From Gluconacetobacter azotocaptans (GTDB lineage: Bacteria; Pseudomonadota; Alphaproteobacteria; Acetobacterales; Acetobacteraceae), in the NCBI RefSeq assembly GCF_014174355.1, contig NZ_JABEQF010000011.1, positions 37,775-101,774 on the forward strand: a stretch of 64,000 nucleotides of DNA. The letters are read 5' to 3'. Shown here piece by piece: positions 52,316 through 62,393 of the stretch. Numbering within the stretch: position 1 is the stretch's first letter; the number at the start of each line of letters is the position of its first letter. Position numbers and translations under genes: made by a program. The notes below the pieces were generated by a model, which saw only the letters and a list, made by a program, of their open reading frames with translations, had not been told where the DNA came from and ran no database searches.

Positions 52316-53344
52316 TCATTCCGGGGCCTTCAGATGGCCGAAGCTGGAGGGGCGGCGCGCGCCTTCCGGCAGGGCCAGCGTGCCTTCGGCTACCCGCCGG
52401 CCGAGATAGCGGTAGGTCTGCAGGGCCTGCGCCCACATATGCTCGCCGATGCCGATGGCGTCGTACTGTCTCTGGTCCGCGCCTGCGAAGTGCGGCAGCG
52501 GTCGGATGCGGGTATGGTAGTCGCAGGCATAGAACAGGGGGAAGGAATAGCGTTCCTCGCGCACAGCGCGGACGCGGTGGGCGGTCGCGACGAAGGCGCC
52601 GGCGGTCATGACTTCCAGCATGTCGCCGATATTGACGACGAAGGTGCCGGGGATGGGCGGCGCGTCGATCCAGTCGCCCTGCCCGTTCAGCACCTCCAGC
52701 CCCGGCCGGTCGGCCAGCAGGATGGTGAAGCATTCGTAGTCGGTATGCGCGCCGATGCCCGGCGCGTCCCGCGCATCGTCGTCGAACGGGTAATGGATCA
52801 TCCGCAGCTTGGACGGCGGCGCCTGGGCGTGGCCGTCGAAATAGTGCTCGTCCAGGCCCAGCGCCAGGGCGAAGCCGCGAAACAGGGTGCGGCCCAGCGC
52901 GAACACCGCCTGGTAATAGGCCTGCGCGGCCGCGCGGAACCCCGGCAGCTCGGGCCAGTCGTTCGGCCCAAGCAACGGCGTGCCGGCCCGCACCAGCGGA
53001 TGGTCGGCCGGCACCTCGAAGCCGATGTCGAAGGCTTCCTTATGGTCGGGGCGGCCCGCGCCGTAGATTTCCTCGCCTTCGGGGACGAAGCCCTTATGCG
53101 TGGCGGACGCGCCGATATAGTGCTCCATCTTCTTCTCGAACGGCTGGGCGAAGAAATCGCGCGCCGCGCGGGCCAGCCCGTCGATCAGCGCCGGATCGAT
53201 GCCGTGCCCCGCGATGTAGAAGAACCCCACGTCGCGCGCGGCGGCGCCCAGGGCGGCGGCGACCGCCTGCCGGTCGGCCGGGTCGGGGCTGAACAGGCCC
53301 GCCACGTCGACGACCGGCAGGCTGGTGAAGGTGGAGGCGGCCAT
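52316..53344 (-). CDS. 2-oxoglutarate/Fe(II)-dependent oxygenase (isopenicillin-N-synthase-like)
   Basis: 342 residues. The DIOX_N-type N-terminal domain starts with [12 protein letters not shown], followed by the jelly-roll with the metal site HTD (in [12 protein letters not shown]) and a distal His (ATAHRV), plus RYSFPLF that binds the 2-oxoglutarate carboxylate. Homologues in plants and bacteria hydroxylate or oxidise small acids and amino-acid derivatives. It lies between the aldolase and isomerase genes on the same strand, 18 bp after the isomerase. Confidence 0.87.
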   Translation of the reverse strand: MAASTFTSLPVVDVAGLFSPDPADRQAVAAALGAAARDVGFFYIAGHGIDPALIDGLARAARDFFAQPFEKKMEHYIGASATHKGFVPEGEEIYGAGRPDHKEAFDIGFEVPADHPLVRAGTPLLGPNDWPELPGFRAAAQAYYQAVFALGRTLFRGFALALGLDEHYFDGHAQAPPSKLRMIHYPFDDDARDAPGIGAHTDYECFTILLADRPGLEVLNGQGDWIDAPPIPGTFVVNIGDMLEVMTAGAFVATAHRVRAVREERYSFPLFYACDYHTRIRPLPHFAGADQRQYDAIGIGEHMWAQALQTYRYLGRRVAEGTLALPEGARRPSSFGHLKAPE

Positions 53345-53362
53345 AGGGGGGGATCCTTCTCG

Positions 53363-54211
53363 TTACCGGTCGCCGGCCAGGAAGCGCGCGAACTGCGCGC
53401 GCTGCGCCTGGCCCATCCAGACATTCAGCCCCCACAGGTCGGCGACGGGGGTACCGGTGAAGGGCTGGCGGTGCAGATAGCCGTCGGGGCCGAATTCCGG
53501 CGTCAGGGTGGTGACCTGATAGCCGCGCGCGGCCTGGCTGCGCCACACGTCCCGCCAGTGCGCCTGATGGAACGCCAGGTCGCGCGCATGGGCCGGGTCG
53601 GCGGGGTGGGGCACCTGCGGCCCCTGGTCGTAGCCGACGCGGGCCTGGACGTGATGGACCCGGGCCACGAAAGTCGACAGATCGTCCATCGGGTCGTCCA
53701 GCAGGCGTTCGCTGACCACGACCCAGTGGCTGATGTCGGTCGTCAGCAGCACGTCGGGGTGCTGGCGGATGACCTCCAGCGTCAGCCACGGGCCGGCCAG
53801 GATGCGGGCGCGATGGGTTTCGAAACAGCCCGTCACCCCGGCCGCCCGGCACAGGTCCTGCGCGCGGCCGATGAAATCGACCTGCCGCGCCACCCCCCAG
53901 CGGTCGTTGCCGCCCAGGATGTTGACGAAGCGCGGCGCCAGCAGGCAGGCCAGGTCCAGCTTGCGCCGCAGGTCGTCCAGATGCGCATCGACCCCGGCCG
54001 CCTGGTCGGGCAGCACGCCGGGGCCGGTCAGCAGGGTGGCGATATAGGGCACGCCCTCGGTGCGCAGCAGGCGGCCCAGCGCCTGGGCGTCGGCGCGGGT
54101 GGCGGGCACCCGGGCCTCGATGCCGTCGAAGCCGGCAGCGCGCAGTTCGACGATCGCCTCGTTCCACGGACGGTCGTATCCCCACAGCGTGCGAAACAGG
54201 TCCAGCCGCAT
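53363..54211 (-). CDS. Sugar phosphate isomerase/epimerase-like TIM barrel protein
   Basis: 282 residues of the AP endonuclease 2 type TIM barrel. The start LDLFRTLWGYDRPWNEAIVELRAAGFDGIEARVP is the first strand and helix pair; later strands carry acidic residues (CFETHRARIL, TTDISHWVVVSE, VHHVQARVG, LTPEFGPDGY) that should bind a metal ion. Activity cannot be named. It is the first gene of the aldolase-oxygenase-isomerase set and is divergent from a LysR gene with about 220 bp between. Confidence 0.85.
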   Translation of the reverse strand: MRLDLFRTLWGYDRPWNEAIVELRAAGFDGIEARVPATRADAQALGRLLRTEGVPYIATLLTGPGVLPDQAAGVDAHLDDLRRKLDLACLLAPRFVNILGGNDRWGVARQVDFIGRAQDLCRAAGVTGCFETHRARILAGPWLTLEVIRQHPDVLLTTDISHWVVVSERLLDDPMDDLSTFVARVHHVQARVGYDQGPQVPHPADPAHARDLAFHQAHWRDVWRSQAARGYQVTTLTPEFGPDGYLHRQPFTGTPVADLWGLNVWMGQAQRAQFARFLAGDR

Positions 54212-54433
54212 CGCGCCCCCCGGCCCCCTTCTGGCAAGGCTACCCTTCGATCACCCCATCGTTGCGGATCAAATATGAAACACGCAAAGTAAAGTTTACA
54301 CATCGGGGAAACGACCGAAAAATCCGCGCTGTTCCGCCATCGCCGGGGCGGGCAGGCGCCCCGAGCCCGCCATGGATCACCGGCGCGGGGTCGTGATAGG
54401 CTTGCCCCGGCCACTGACTGCAAGGACACACGT

Positions 54434-55387
54434 TTGCCCGCGACCCGGCACGGCACCCACCCGACCCGCGCCGCACCCGGATTCCACGGCCAGCTGGCCG
54501 AGGTCGATCTGCGATTGCTGCGCGTCTTTCGCACGGTGGCGACGCGCGGCGGCTTCACGGCGGCCGAAATGGCGCTGGGCAAGAGCAAATCGTCGATCAG
54601 CATCGACATCTCGTCGCTGGAAAACCGCCTGCAGATCCGGCTGTGCCGCCGGGGGCGCGGCGGCTTCGCCCTGACGCCCGAGGGCCGGCAGGTGCTGGAC
54701 GCGACCGAAGACCTGCTGCGCGACATCGACCGCTTCCGCGACCGGGTGAACGTCGCCGGCGGCATCCTGTCCGGGCGGTTCACGCTGTATGTCATCGACA
54801 ACCTGCTGGCCTATGGCGAAACCGGCATCGTCCGCGCGCTGGAACTGTTCGCGCGGCGCCACCCCGCCATCTTCATCGACATGGTCTCGGCCCCGGTGGC
54901 GGATATCGAACAGGCGCTGCTGGACGGCCGGGCCACCGCCGCACTGACCCTGATGCCGCGCGCGCAGCCGGCGCTGTCGGCGACGGGCCTGGTTTCGGAA
55001 ACGCTGCATCTCTATTGCGGGCGACGCCATCCGTTCTTCGACCGGGGGGATGCCCCGCTGACGCCGGCCATGCTGGAAGACCAGCGCCTGATCGACGTGT
55101 CCGACGCCGCGACCGCCCCGGGCTGGGCCGCCATCCGCCGGCGGCTGACCTTCGCGGCGTCCGCCGGGACCATCGATTCGCGGGCGATGCTGATCATGAC
55201 CGGGATCTATCTGGGTTTCCTGCCCGACGCCTTCGCCGCCCCGCTGGTGCGCGACGGGCATGTGCGGCGGCTGGCCTGCGACGGGCTGCCGCCGCTGGTC
55301 ACCCGGCTGCATTTCGTGGTGAAGAAGGATGCCGGCACCGGCCTGATGACCGACACCTTCCGCACCATCCTGGATTCCACATGCTAG
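54434..55387 (+). CDS. LysR-family transcriptional regulator (TTG start)
   Basis: 317 residues. The start is a TTG at 54434 with AAGGA about 8 bp before it. The winged helix (about residues 25-80; DLRLLRVFRTVATRGGFTAAEMALGKSKSSISIDISSLENRL) is preceded by about 20 extra residues. A substrate-binding domain follows. It faces the isomerase gene on the other strand and overlaps the transporter gene start at its 3' end, so both the catabolic set and the transporter are likely targets. Confidence 0.87.
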   Translation: MPATRHGTHPTRAAPGFHGQLAEVDLRLLRVFRTVATRGGFTAAEMALGKSKSSISIDISSLENRLQIRLCRRGRGGFALTPEGRQVLDATEDLLRDIDRFRDRVNVAGGILSGRFTLYVIDNLLAYGETGIVRALELFARRHPAIFIDMVSAPVADIEQALLDGRATAALTLMPRAQPALSATGLVSETLHLYCGRRHPFFDRGDAPLTPAMLEDQRLIDVSDAATAPGWAAIRRRLTFAASAGTIDSRAMLIMTGIYLGFLPDAFAAPLVRDGHVRRLACDGLPPLVTRLHFVVKKDAGTGLMTDTFRTILDSTC

Positions 55388-55395
55388 GACAATCC

Positions 55396-56923
55396 ATGCC
55401 AGGCGCCCCCCTTGTCCGGATATTTCTGTGCGTCTGCATGCTGCTGGGCCTGCTGGCCGCACCCGGCGCGCGCGCGCAGGCGCCCTCGTTCGCCGCCGGC
55501 GGGCTGACGGTCTGCACCAACCCCACCCTGCCGCCCATGACGTTCGTCAACGGCAGCGACAGCAGCGACCTGGCGGGGGTGGACATCGACGTCAGCCGCC
55601 GGCTGGGCACGTACTGGCATGTGCCGGTGACGTTCGTCTCGATGGATTTCGTCGGCCTGTTCCCCAGCCTGGAGGCCGGGCGCTGCGGCATGGTCATCAG
55701 CGGTGTCGTCCGCCAGCCGGCGCGCGAGGTGAAGTTCGACGCCGTGCCCTACCAGCCGACGTCGCTGGTCGTGGTGGCGCGGGCCGGCACCGCGCCCGTC
55801 ACGTCGATGGCCGATCTGTCGGGCAAGGTGCTGGCGGTGGAATCCGGCACCAGCTACGCCGCGCGCATCGCGCAGGAAAACGTGGCCCTGGCCGCCGCCG
55901 GCCGGCCGGCCATCGAAATCCAGCAATACCCCACCGAGGACCAGGTGGTGCAGCAGGTGCTGATCGGCCGGGCCTTCGCCTTCGTCAGCCAGGATGTCGA
56001 ACTGGCGTTCCGCCAGACGCAGCTGAACGGCAAGGTGTCGGTCATCTTCCAGCCCGACTATCCGGAATACCGCAATTTCGCGATCTATATCCGCAAGGAC
56101 GCCCGCGACCGCGCGGCGCTGGCCGGCGCCATCGCCGCCCTGCACGACAGCGGCCAGATGGCGCCGATCCTGCAACGCTGGCGGCTGGTGCCCGGCGGCG
56201 GCGCGCAGGAAGGCACCGCGAAGGCGGCGTCGGGCTTCAACTGGCGAACCTTCGCCTCGGCCCTGGTCTCGCCGGCCTTCGCACGGGCGGCGGCGATCAC
56301 GCTGGCGATGGCGGTGCTGTCGCACATGACCGCCATTGCGCTGGCCATTCCGATGGCGATGGTGATGAACGGGCGCGACGGGCTGCTGAAATCCGCGATC
56401 CGGGCCTATGTCGCGCTGTTCCGCGCCGCGCCGACCCTGTTGCAGCTTCTGTTCGTATGGAACGCCCTGCCGCAATTCCTGCCGGTGTTCCGCGAAGCCT
56501 GGTTCACGCCGTTCCTGGCGGCCTGGATCTCGCTGTCGATCAACGAGGCGGCGTATCAGGTGGAAATCAACCGGGCGGCGCTGCAGGCGATCGACCCGGG
56601 GCAGGCGCTGGCCGGCGACGCGCTGGGCATGACGCGGATGCAGGTCTATCGCCACGTCATCTTCCCGCAGGCGCTGCGCATCGCCCTGCCGCCGACGATC
56701 AACGAATTCATCAGCCTGATCAAGACGACCTCGCTGGCCTCGGTCATCTCGTTGCAGGAACTGCTGGCGGTGACGCAGATCAACGTGGCGCGCACCTTCG
56801 AATTTACCGAATATTACGCGGCGGCGCTGATCTACTACCTGCTGATCGTGTTCTTCTTCCTCTGGGTCCAGAAGCGCATCGAACGGCGCTTTGCCTGGGC
56901 CGACCGCCTGAAGGCCACCAGCC

Positions 56924-56937
<14 letters not shown>
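55396..56937 (+). CDS. Polar amino acid ABC transporter: binding domain fused to permease
   Basis: 513 residues from the ATG at 55396 (AGGA 6 bp upstream); 55381 is also possible. A signal peptide ends near ARAQA. Residues about 30-270 are a family-3 extracellular solute-binding domain (GGLTVCTNPTLPPMTFVN); about 285-510 is a His/Glu-type permease with the loop EAAYQVEINRAALQAIDPGQALAGDALGM. The fusion ties binding protein to membrane part. It is followed by its ATPase, overlapping by 14 bp. The ligand is probably an amino acid or a related polar molecule. Confidence 0.88.
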
Positions 56938-57673
<736 letters not shown>

Positions 57674-57717
57674 CCGGTCGCGCGGACAACCGCGCCCCGC
57701 ACGCCCCGTCAAACGAA

Positions 57718-57746
57718 AAAGGCCCCGCACATATGGCGGGGCCTTT
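57718..57746. terminator. Bidirectional terminator
   Basis: AAAGGCCCCGC and GCGGGGCCTTT (57718-57728 and 57736-57746) pair around a 7-base loop. On the plus strand the stem ends with TTT and follows the ATPase gene by 45 bp; on the minus strand it ends with TTTTT and follows the porin gene by 42 bp. Confidence 0.82.
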
Positions 57747-57787
57747 CCGTATTGGCCCTTCCGCAGGGAAGGGCCGGTGCCGTTTCG

Positions 57788-59470
57788 TCAGAACGCCGCC
57801 TGGATACGCGCGGCGAACGAGTTGAGGTCGCGGCCATGCGTGGCCCACGAGGTGGGGCTGTGGCTGAGCAGGATGCGGTTGTAATCCACCATCACGCGGA
57901 AATGGCGGTTGAGATACCAGTTCAGGCCACCCGACCAGATCGTCTCGCGACCGCCCATGCCGGTCGTGCCCGCGCCCTTGTCGTTCAGGTCGGTCACGCT
58001 CCAGCGGCCCGAGAGTTCCAGCGCGCCCCAGTAGCCGGCCGCCGGATTGAACTCGTTGAGCACGCCCGGCGCGCTGAATGCGCCTTCCTTGATGTTGTAG
58101 CGGCGGCCCTGGCCGAACAGCGTGTAGTTGGCGGCCACATAGTAACCCTGGAAATTATAGCTCGGCAGATAGGTGCCGGGGGTGCTGTGCGAACGATCGA
58201 CGCCGATATGATAGTATTCCGACTTGATCAGGAAATCCTTGTAGCGGACGCCAAGTTCCGGACCGGCGGCCCAGATGTCGGAGACGTTGTTGAGCGTGGC
58301 CGCGACGCCGTTGGCGCCGAAGTTCAGTTCCGGCGTCTCGCTCAGCGTCCCGTAATTATAGGCGCCGCTGTTGGTACCGGCGGTGCCGACCAGCGTGGGG
58401 TGGAAGGCGCTGATGGCCGACACGCCCATATGGACATCGATATTCTTGGTCACGATCGGGCGGCCCGCAAAGCGGAACGTGCCGCCGGTCTGGCTGTTGA
58501 TCGTCGCACTGTTCGCCGCGCGCGCACCGTAGGACTGGCCGGTGAAATAGGCCCCGATCCACCAACGCTTGTCATAATGCATGCCGCCGATGCTGAAGCG
58601 GGCGTCGCCCGCCGCGATCTTGCGGACCACGTCGGTGATGCCCGGACGTTCCATCATCATGAAGTCGTTCGAGCTTTCGGAATCTTCTTCCGTGACGCGC
58701 GGCTGGAAGTAACCGACCGTCAGCACCGTGTTCTTGAAGCCGGCATAGTTCAGGTTGGCTTCATACAGGTACTGGGCCGTGGCGCTGCCGCCAGCGGCCA
58801 TTTCGTTGGAGCCGCCGAAATCCGGCGTCACGTTGGCCACCCAGTCCTTGTAGCGCCACGAGAAGAACAGACGCATGCGGCGCGTGTTCTCGGTAAAGCC
58901 CGGGGGCCTGCCCGTCTCGTTGCCGCGCGGCGCGCCCTGGCCGAAGAAGCCGCCGAAATCCTCGTGGAAAGCCAGGCCGACCGAGAACGCATAGGCGCCG
59001 TCGTCGGTCGAGAAGGTCGGGCGGCCACCCGGGAAGCCGATGCGCACGCCACCGACATGCACGCTTTCTTCCTTGGTGTTCGCGGCCTGGAATTCCAGCC
59101 AGGACGACACAATACCACGATCGGGCGGGGGCGTGCCGACGCCCGACAGGCCCTTGCCCAGGCCGGAGCCGGGGGTCACCGCGTCGCCGATATGGATGTC
59201 ACGCGCCATGCCGGGGGAAATCTGGGCCCGGCGGGCCGCCTCGGCGACACGCGCGCGGCGGGCCTCGCCGGCATGGGTTTCGGGTTCACCCAGACGGGCC
59301 TTCAGAATTTTGATCTGGCCCCGCATCTCCTGCATTTCACGGCGCAGCTCTTCAAGCTGCGGGTCCCGCGCACCGGCCGCGGAGGCATGGTGAATGGTGA
59401 ACGTGGAACCCAGAAGCGCGGTCGTGCAAAACAGGACGGATAGTGTGGATCGAAGCTGCATCTCATCCAT
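57788..59470 (-). CDS. Phosphate-selective-type porin (OprO/OprP family)
   Basis: 560 residues. A signal peptide ends near HHASA; the start is 59470, with an ATG three codons later as an alternative. A coiled-coil segment (LEELRREMQEMRGQIKILKARL) follows, then a beta-barrel rich in aromatic residues ending with a terminal Phe, the OprO/OprP layout. In Pseudomonas such porins carry phosphate or polyphosphate. The upstream Pho box at 59532-59560 and the pst genes next to it strengthen the assignment. Confidence 0.87.
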   Translation of the reverse strand: MDEMQLRSTLSVLFCTTALLGSTFTIHHASAAGARDPQLEELRREMQEMRGQIKILKARLGEPETHAGEARRARVAEAARRAQISPGMARDIHIGDAVTPGSGLGKGLSGVGTPPPDRGIVSSWLEFQAANTKEESVHVGGVRIGFPGGRPTFSTDDGAYAFSVGLAFHEDFGGFFGQGAPRGNETGRPPGFTENTRRMRLFFSWRYKDWVANVTPDFGGSNEMAAGGSATAQYLYEANLNYAGFKNTVLTVGYFQPRVTEEDSESSNDFMMMERPGITDVVRKIAAGDARFSIGGMHYDKRWWIGAYFTGQSYGARAANSATINSQTGGTFRFAGRPIVTKNIDVHMGVSAISAFHPTLVGTAGTNSGAYNYGTLSETPELNFGANGVAATLNNVSDIWAAGPELGVRYKDFLIKSEYYHIGVDRSHSTPGTYLPSYNFQGYYVAANYTLFGQGRRYNIKEGAFSAPGVLNEFNPAAGYWGALELSGRWSVTDLNDKGAGTTGMGGRETIWSGGLNWYLNRHFRVMVDYNRILLSHSPTSWATHGRDLNSFAARIQAAF

Positions 59471-59531
59471 TCCAGGGAAGAAAGATGACGGCTACGTAAC
59501 CTACCTGATGTGATCTGCGTGTTATGATTCC

Positions 59532-59560
59532 GCCACAGTTTTATGACTGTTTGATGACAG
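59532..59560 (-). promoter_or_regulatory. Pho box before the porin gene
   Basis: On the minus strand CTGTCAT (59554-59560), CAGTCAT (59543-59549) and CTGTGGC (59532-59538) repeat at 11-bp spacing, as PhoB sites do. It lies 62-90 bp upstream of the porin start, in the right place for an activator. A further TGTCAT-like word (59571-59577) is not in phase. Confidence 0.75.
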
Positions 59561-59586
59561 CGTGAAATCAATGACACGTCCGGCAA

Positions 59587-59870
59587 TAAAAGGTCGGGCT
59601 TTGCCGGGGCCTGAGGGCCCCGGACCCGATCAGAGATAAACTGATTGGTTTTCAAAGGTCTGCGGCCTGTGGGGCTTCAGGGCAGCGCCCCATGGCGCTC
59701 ATGTGAATCCATCTTGCGGGGCATCAGGCCGATTGGTGCGAAGACAAGGGCGTCGCCCTTGACCCACCAAAGGGCAACATCCGTTGGAAAGCCGGCGCTT
59801 TATGAAACGAATGGAATGCAAGGGCCGAGACCCTTGCCGGGGGCAAGGTCAGGGCAGCGCCCGACCGGGC
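59587..59870. repeat. Cluster of palindromic GC-rich repeats between the porin and pstS
   Basis: Several units of the family lie together: TCGGGCTTTGCCGGGGCC...GGGCCCCGGACCCGA near 59591-59625, CTTCAGGGCAGCGCCC near 59678-59694, and GCAAGGG...CCCTTGC with GGTCAGGGCAGCGCCCGACC near 59819-59866. They fill most of the 462-bp gap, which has no supported gene. Confidence 0.6.
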
Positions 59871-59883
59871 TTCCCACAAAAAA

Positions 59884-59907
59884 AACGGGAGCCCGAAGGC
59901 CCCCGTT
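59884..59907 (-). terminator. Rho-independent terminator of pstS
   Basis: AACGGGAGCC and GGCCCCCGTT (59884-59893 and 59898-59907) pair with one mismatch around CGAA. On the minus strand it runs into eight T residues (A-run 59878-59885). It lies 26 bp after the pstS stop codon. Confidence 0.85.
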
Positions 59908-59932
59908 CCGTTCCGTGTCGTGTCGCGGCCGA

Positions 59933-60937
59933 TTACCAGGCCGCGCGGATCGACGTCTTCACCGAGGCCGGCAGGACGACATAATCCAGGCCGCGGGCGA
60001 TGCCGTCGCCATGATCGAAGGCCCAGCCGAAGAATTTACGAACGGCGGCGCCCTGGGCGGCGTCCTTCGGCTGCTTGGGCACCAGCACATAGGTGGCCGA
60101 AACGATCGGCCACGCGCCCTTGCCCGCCGTGTCCAGCAGGTCGACCGCGAAGTTGGAAGCGCCCTTCCAGTCGGCGGCGGCGGCGGCGCGCGAGAAGCTG
60201 TCGAGGTTGGCGGTCACGAAGTCGCCGGCCTTGTCCTTCAGCTGCACCGTCGTCATGTGGTTGCGGCTGGCGTAGGCGTATTCGACATAGCCGATCCCGC
60301 CTTCGGTGTTGCGCACCGACGCGGCGACGCCGTCGTTGCCGCGCGCGCCCACGCCGCCGGGCCACGAGATGGAGCTGCCGGCGCCCGCGCCGTCATGCCA
60401 GGCCTGCGACGCGCCGGCGAGGTAGGAGGTGAACACGAACGTCGTGCCCGACCCGTCGGCGCGATGCACGGTGGCGATCGGCAGGTCCGGCAGGGCGACG
60501 CCCGGGTTCAGGGCGGTGATCTTCGGATCGTTCCACGACGCGATGTCGCCGGCATAGATCCCGGCCAGGACCTCGCCCGTCAGGCGCAGCTTGCCCGGGG
60601 CGACGCCGGGGATGTTCACGACCGGCACGATGCCGCCCATGACCGTCGGGAACTGGAACAGCGCGCCCTTTTCCAGCTTGGCGGGGTCCATCGGGGCGTC
60701 GGATGCGCCGAAATCGACCGTGCCGGCCAGGATCTGGTTCTGTCCGGCGCTGGAGCCGACGCTCTGGTAATTCACGGCGATGCCGCTGGCGCTGCGGCCG
60801 GCGGCGCCCCACGCCTCGTAGATCGGGGCGGCGAAGCTGGAGCCGGCGCCCGTGATGCCGGCCGCATGCGCGGCGGAGAGGGCGGCGGGGCTGGCTGCCA
60901 GCAGGACGGCGGCAAACACTGTAACAGGACGACGCAT
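59933..60937 (-). CDS. pstS: Phosphate ABC transporter substrate-binding protein PstS
   Basis: 334 residues. A signal peptide (ending AAHAA) is followed by the PstS core: TGAGSSFAAPIYEAW, the phosphate-binding SVGSSAGQNQILAGTVDFGASDAPM and the RADGSGTTFVFTSYLA segment. It binds phosphate in the periplasm. The Pho box 116-144 bp upstream, inside the end of phoR, is its probable control site. Other pst genes are not adjacent on this side; pstB is at the right edge of the window, beyond the two-component genes. Confidence 0.95.
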   Translation of the reverse strand: MRRPVTVFAAVLLAASPAALSAAHAAGITGAGSSFAAPIYEAWGAAGRSASGIAVNYQSVGSSAGQNQILAGTVDFGASDAPMDPAKLEKGALFQFPTVMGGIVPVVNIPGVAPGKLRLTGEVLAGIYAGDIASWNDPKITALNPGVALPDLPIATVHRADGSGTTFVFTSYLAGASQAWHDGAGAGSSISWPGGVGARGNDGVAASVRNTEGGIGYVEYAYASRNHMTTVQLKDKAGDFVTANLDSFSRAAAAADWKGASNFAVDLLDTAGKGAWPIVSATYVLVPKQPKDAAQGAAVRKFFGWAFDHGDGIARGLDYVVLPASVKTSIRAAW

Positions 60938-61015
60938 CGGGTTTCCGATCCCTGGACGAATATGAAAATCCGGCCCGGGCGCGCACGCATGGCATCCCCC
61001 AGGCCCGGCCCCGTC

Positions 61016-62281
61016 CTAGCCCGGATCGGCCGGCTGAGGGCGTGATGTGTCCATGACAGTTTCATGACGGTTCAATGACAAACCGTCACCCAGCGGAAAC
61101 CAGACGGTGAAGGACGTCCCGCGCCCCACCACACTGTCGATCGTCAGCCGCCCGAGATGACGGTCGATGATGTGCTTGACGATGGCCAGCCCCAGCCCGG
61201 TGCCGGTGCGGCGCGCGGCGGTGCCCTCGACGCGATAGAATCGTTCGGTCAGGCGCGGCAGGTGGCGGGCCTCGATCCCCGGCCCGTTATCGGTGACGGT
61301 GAAGGCGATCCCCGGCCGGGCGGCGCCGCCCTCGCCGGGGGCGGTGGCGCGCACGCGCAGGCCGATCCGCACCGCACGGTCATCGGCGCCGGAGCCGTAC
61401 TTGATGGCGTTCTCTATCAGGTTGAGCAGCACCTGCACGACCTGGTCCGCGTCGCCCGGAAAGGCCGGCAGCCCGCCCGGCGCATCGACATGCAGCGTGG
61501 CCGGCCCACCCGCCAGCAGCGGCGCGGTCTCGTCGCGGACGCGCGCGATCGTCTCGGCCGGGTCCACCTGCCCGCGCGGCTTGCGATGCTCGCTCATCTG
61601 CACGCGCGACAGCATCAGCAGACGGTCCAGCAGGCGCTGCATCCGCGCCGCCTGCGCGGCCATGACGCCCAGGAAGCGCTGCTGGGCCTGCGGGTCGTCG
61701 GCGGCGGGGCCGCGCAGCGTCTCGATGAAGCCCATCAGCGCGGCCAGCGGGGTGCGCAGTTCGTGGCTGGCATAGGCGACGAAATCGGTACGCATGCGTT
61801 CCACCGCGTCCTGCTCGCTCCAGTCCAGCAGGGTCGCCAGCACCACCGATTCGCCATGCGCCAGGCGCACACGGCGGAACTGCCCGCGCACCGCGCGGCG
61901 CACCGGCACGTCCAGCAGCATGTCGACCTCGCCCCGATCGCCGTCGCGCAGGCGCAGCAGCACCGATTGCGCCGCCGGGTGACGGACGATCGCGCCCAGG
62001 CTGTCGCCGAACAGTTCCCATGCGCCCGGCCCGGCATGCAGGATGCGCCCGCCGGCATCCAGCACCAGGATGGCCGCCGGCACCAGGTCCAGCGTCTCGA
62101 TCATCCGCGCCAGGGCGTCCGCCGACGGCGGGGCGGCGCGAACGGGGTCGATATCGGCCCTGGGCACGGCATCGGCGCGCCGGCCGATGCGCGCGCCCAG
62201 GACGCGCCAGGCCATCGTCGCCGCCGCCAGCAGCGCCGCCCCCGCCAGAATGTTCTCGGACCCGAATCCGGCCATGCTCAT
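61016..62281 (-). CDS. phoR: Phosphate-regulon sensor histidine kinase PhoR
   Basis: 421 residues. One N-terminal membrane helix (about 10-30), a PAS-like segment (about 60-150; LVPAAILVLDAGGRILHAGPGAWELFG), the phosphoacceptor His173 in YASHELRTPLAAL, and the ATPase domain with NLIENAIKYGSG, DNGPGIEARHLPRLTERFYRVEG and GTGLGLAIVKHI. The PhoR type is indicated by this layout and by phoB upstream on the same strand. The last codons double as a Pho box (61053-61081) for pstS. Confidence 0.93.
   Translation of the reverse strand: MSMAGFGSENILAGAALLAAATMAWRVLGARIGRRADAVPRADIDPVRAAPPSADALARMIETLDLVPAAILVLDAGGRILHAGPGAWELFGDSLGAIVRHPAAQSVLLRLRDGDRGEVDMLLDVPVRRAVRGQFRRVRLAHGESVVLATLLDWSEQDAVERMRTDFVAYASHELRTPLAALMGFIETLRGPAADDPQAQQRFLGVMAAQAARMQRLLDRLLMLSRVQMSEHRKPRGQVDPAETIARVRDETAPLLAGGPATLHVDAPGGLPAFPGDADQVVQVLLNLIENAIKYGSGADDRAVRIGLRVRATAPGEGGAARPGIAFTVTDNGPGIEARHLPRLTERFYRVEGTAARRTGTGLGLAIVKHIIDRHLGRLTIDSVVGRGTSFTVWFPLGDGLSLNRHETVMDTSRPQPADPG
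61053..61081 (-). promoter_or_regulatory. Pho box for pstS, inside the end of phoR
   Basis: On the minus strand TTGTCAT (61075-61081), CCGTCAT (61064-61070) and CTGTCAT (61053-61059) repeat at exact 11-bp spacing, a good match to PhoB half-sites. It is 116-144 bp upstream of pstS and within phoR codons that read LSLNRHETVMD. Confidence 0.82.
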
Positions 62282-62393
62282 GCCCTGCCTGTCGTCCGAT
62301 CCGCCTCGCCCCTTGGAAACCCGGTCGTTTTATCCATTGCCGGGGTCCAGGGGCTCGGGGGCCCTGGTGGGCTTCCGCCTCTCCTGCGGCGCT
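62282..62393. repeat. Palindromic repeat in the phoB-phoR gap
   Basis: 112 bp between phoB and phoR. It holds CCTTGGAAACC...GTTTTATCCATTG, the flank of the palindromic repeat family, and a CCAGGG...CCCTGG palindrome near 62349-62369. There is no separate gene; the element could lower phoR expression relative to phoB. Confidence 0.6.
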
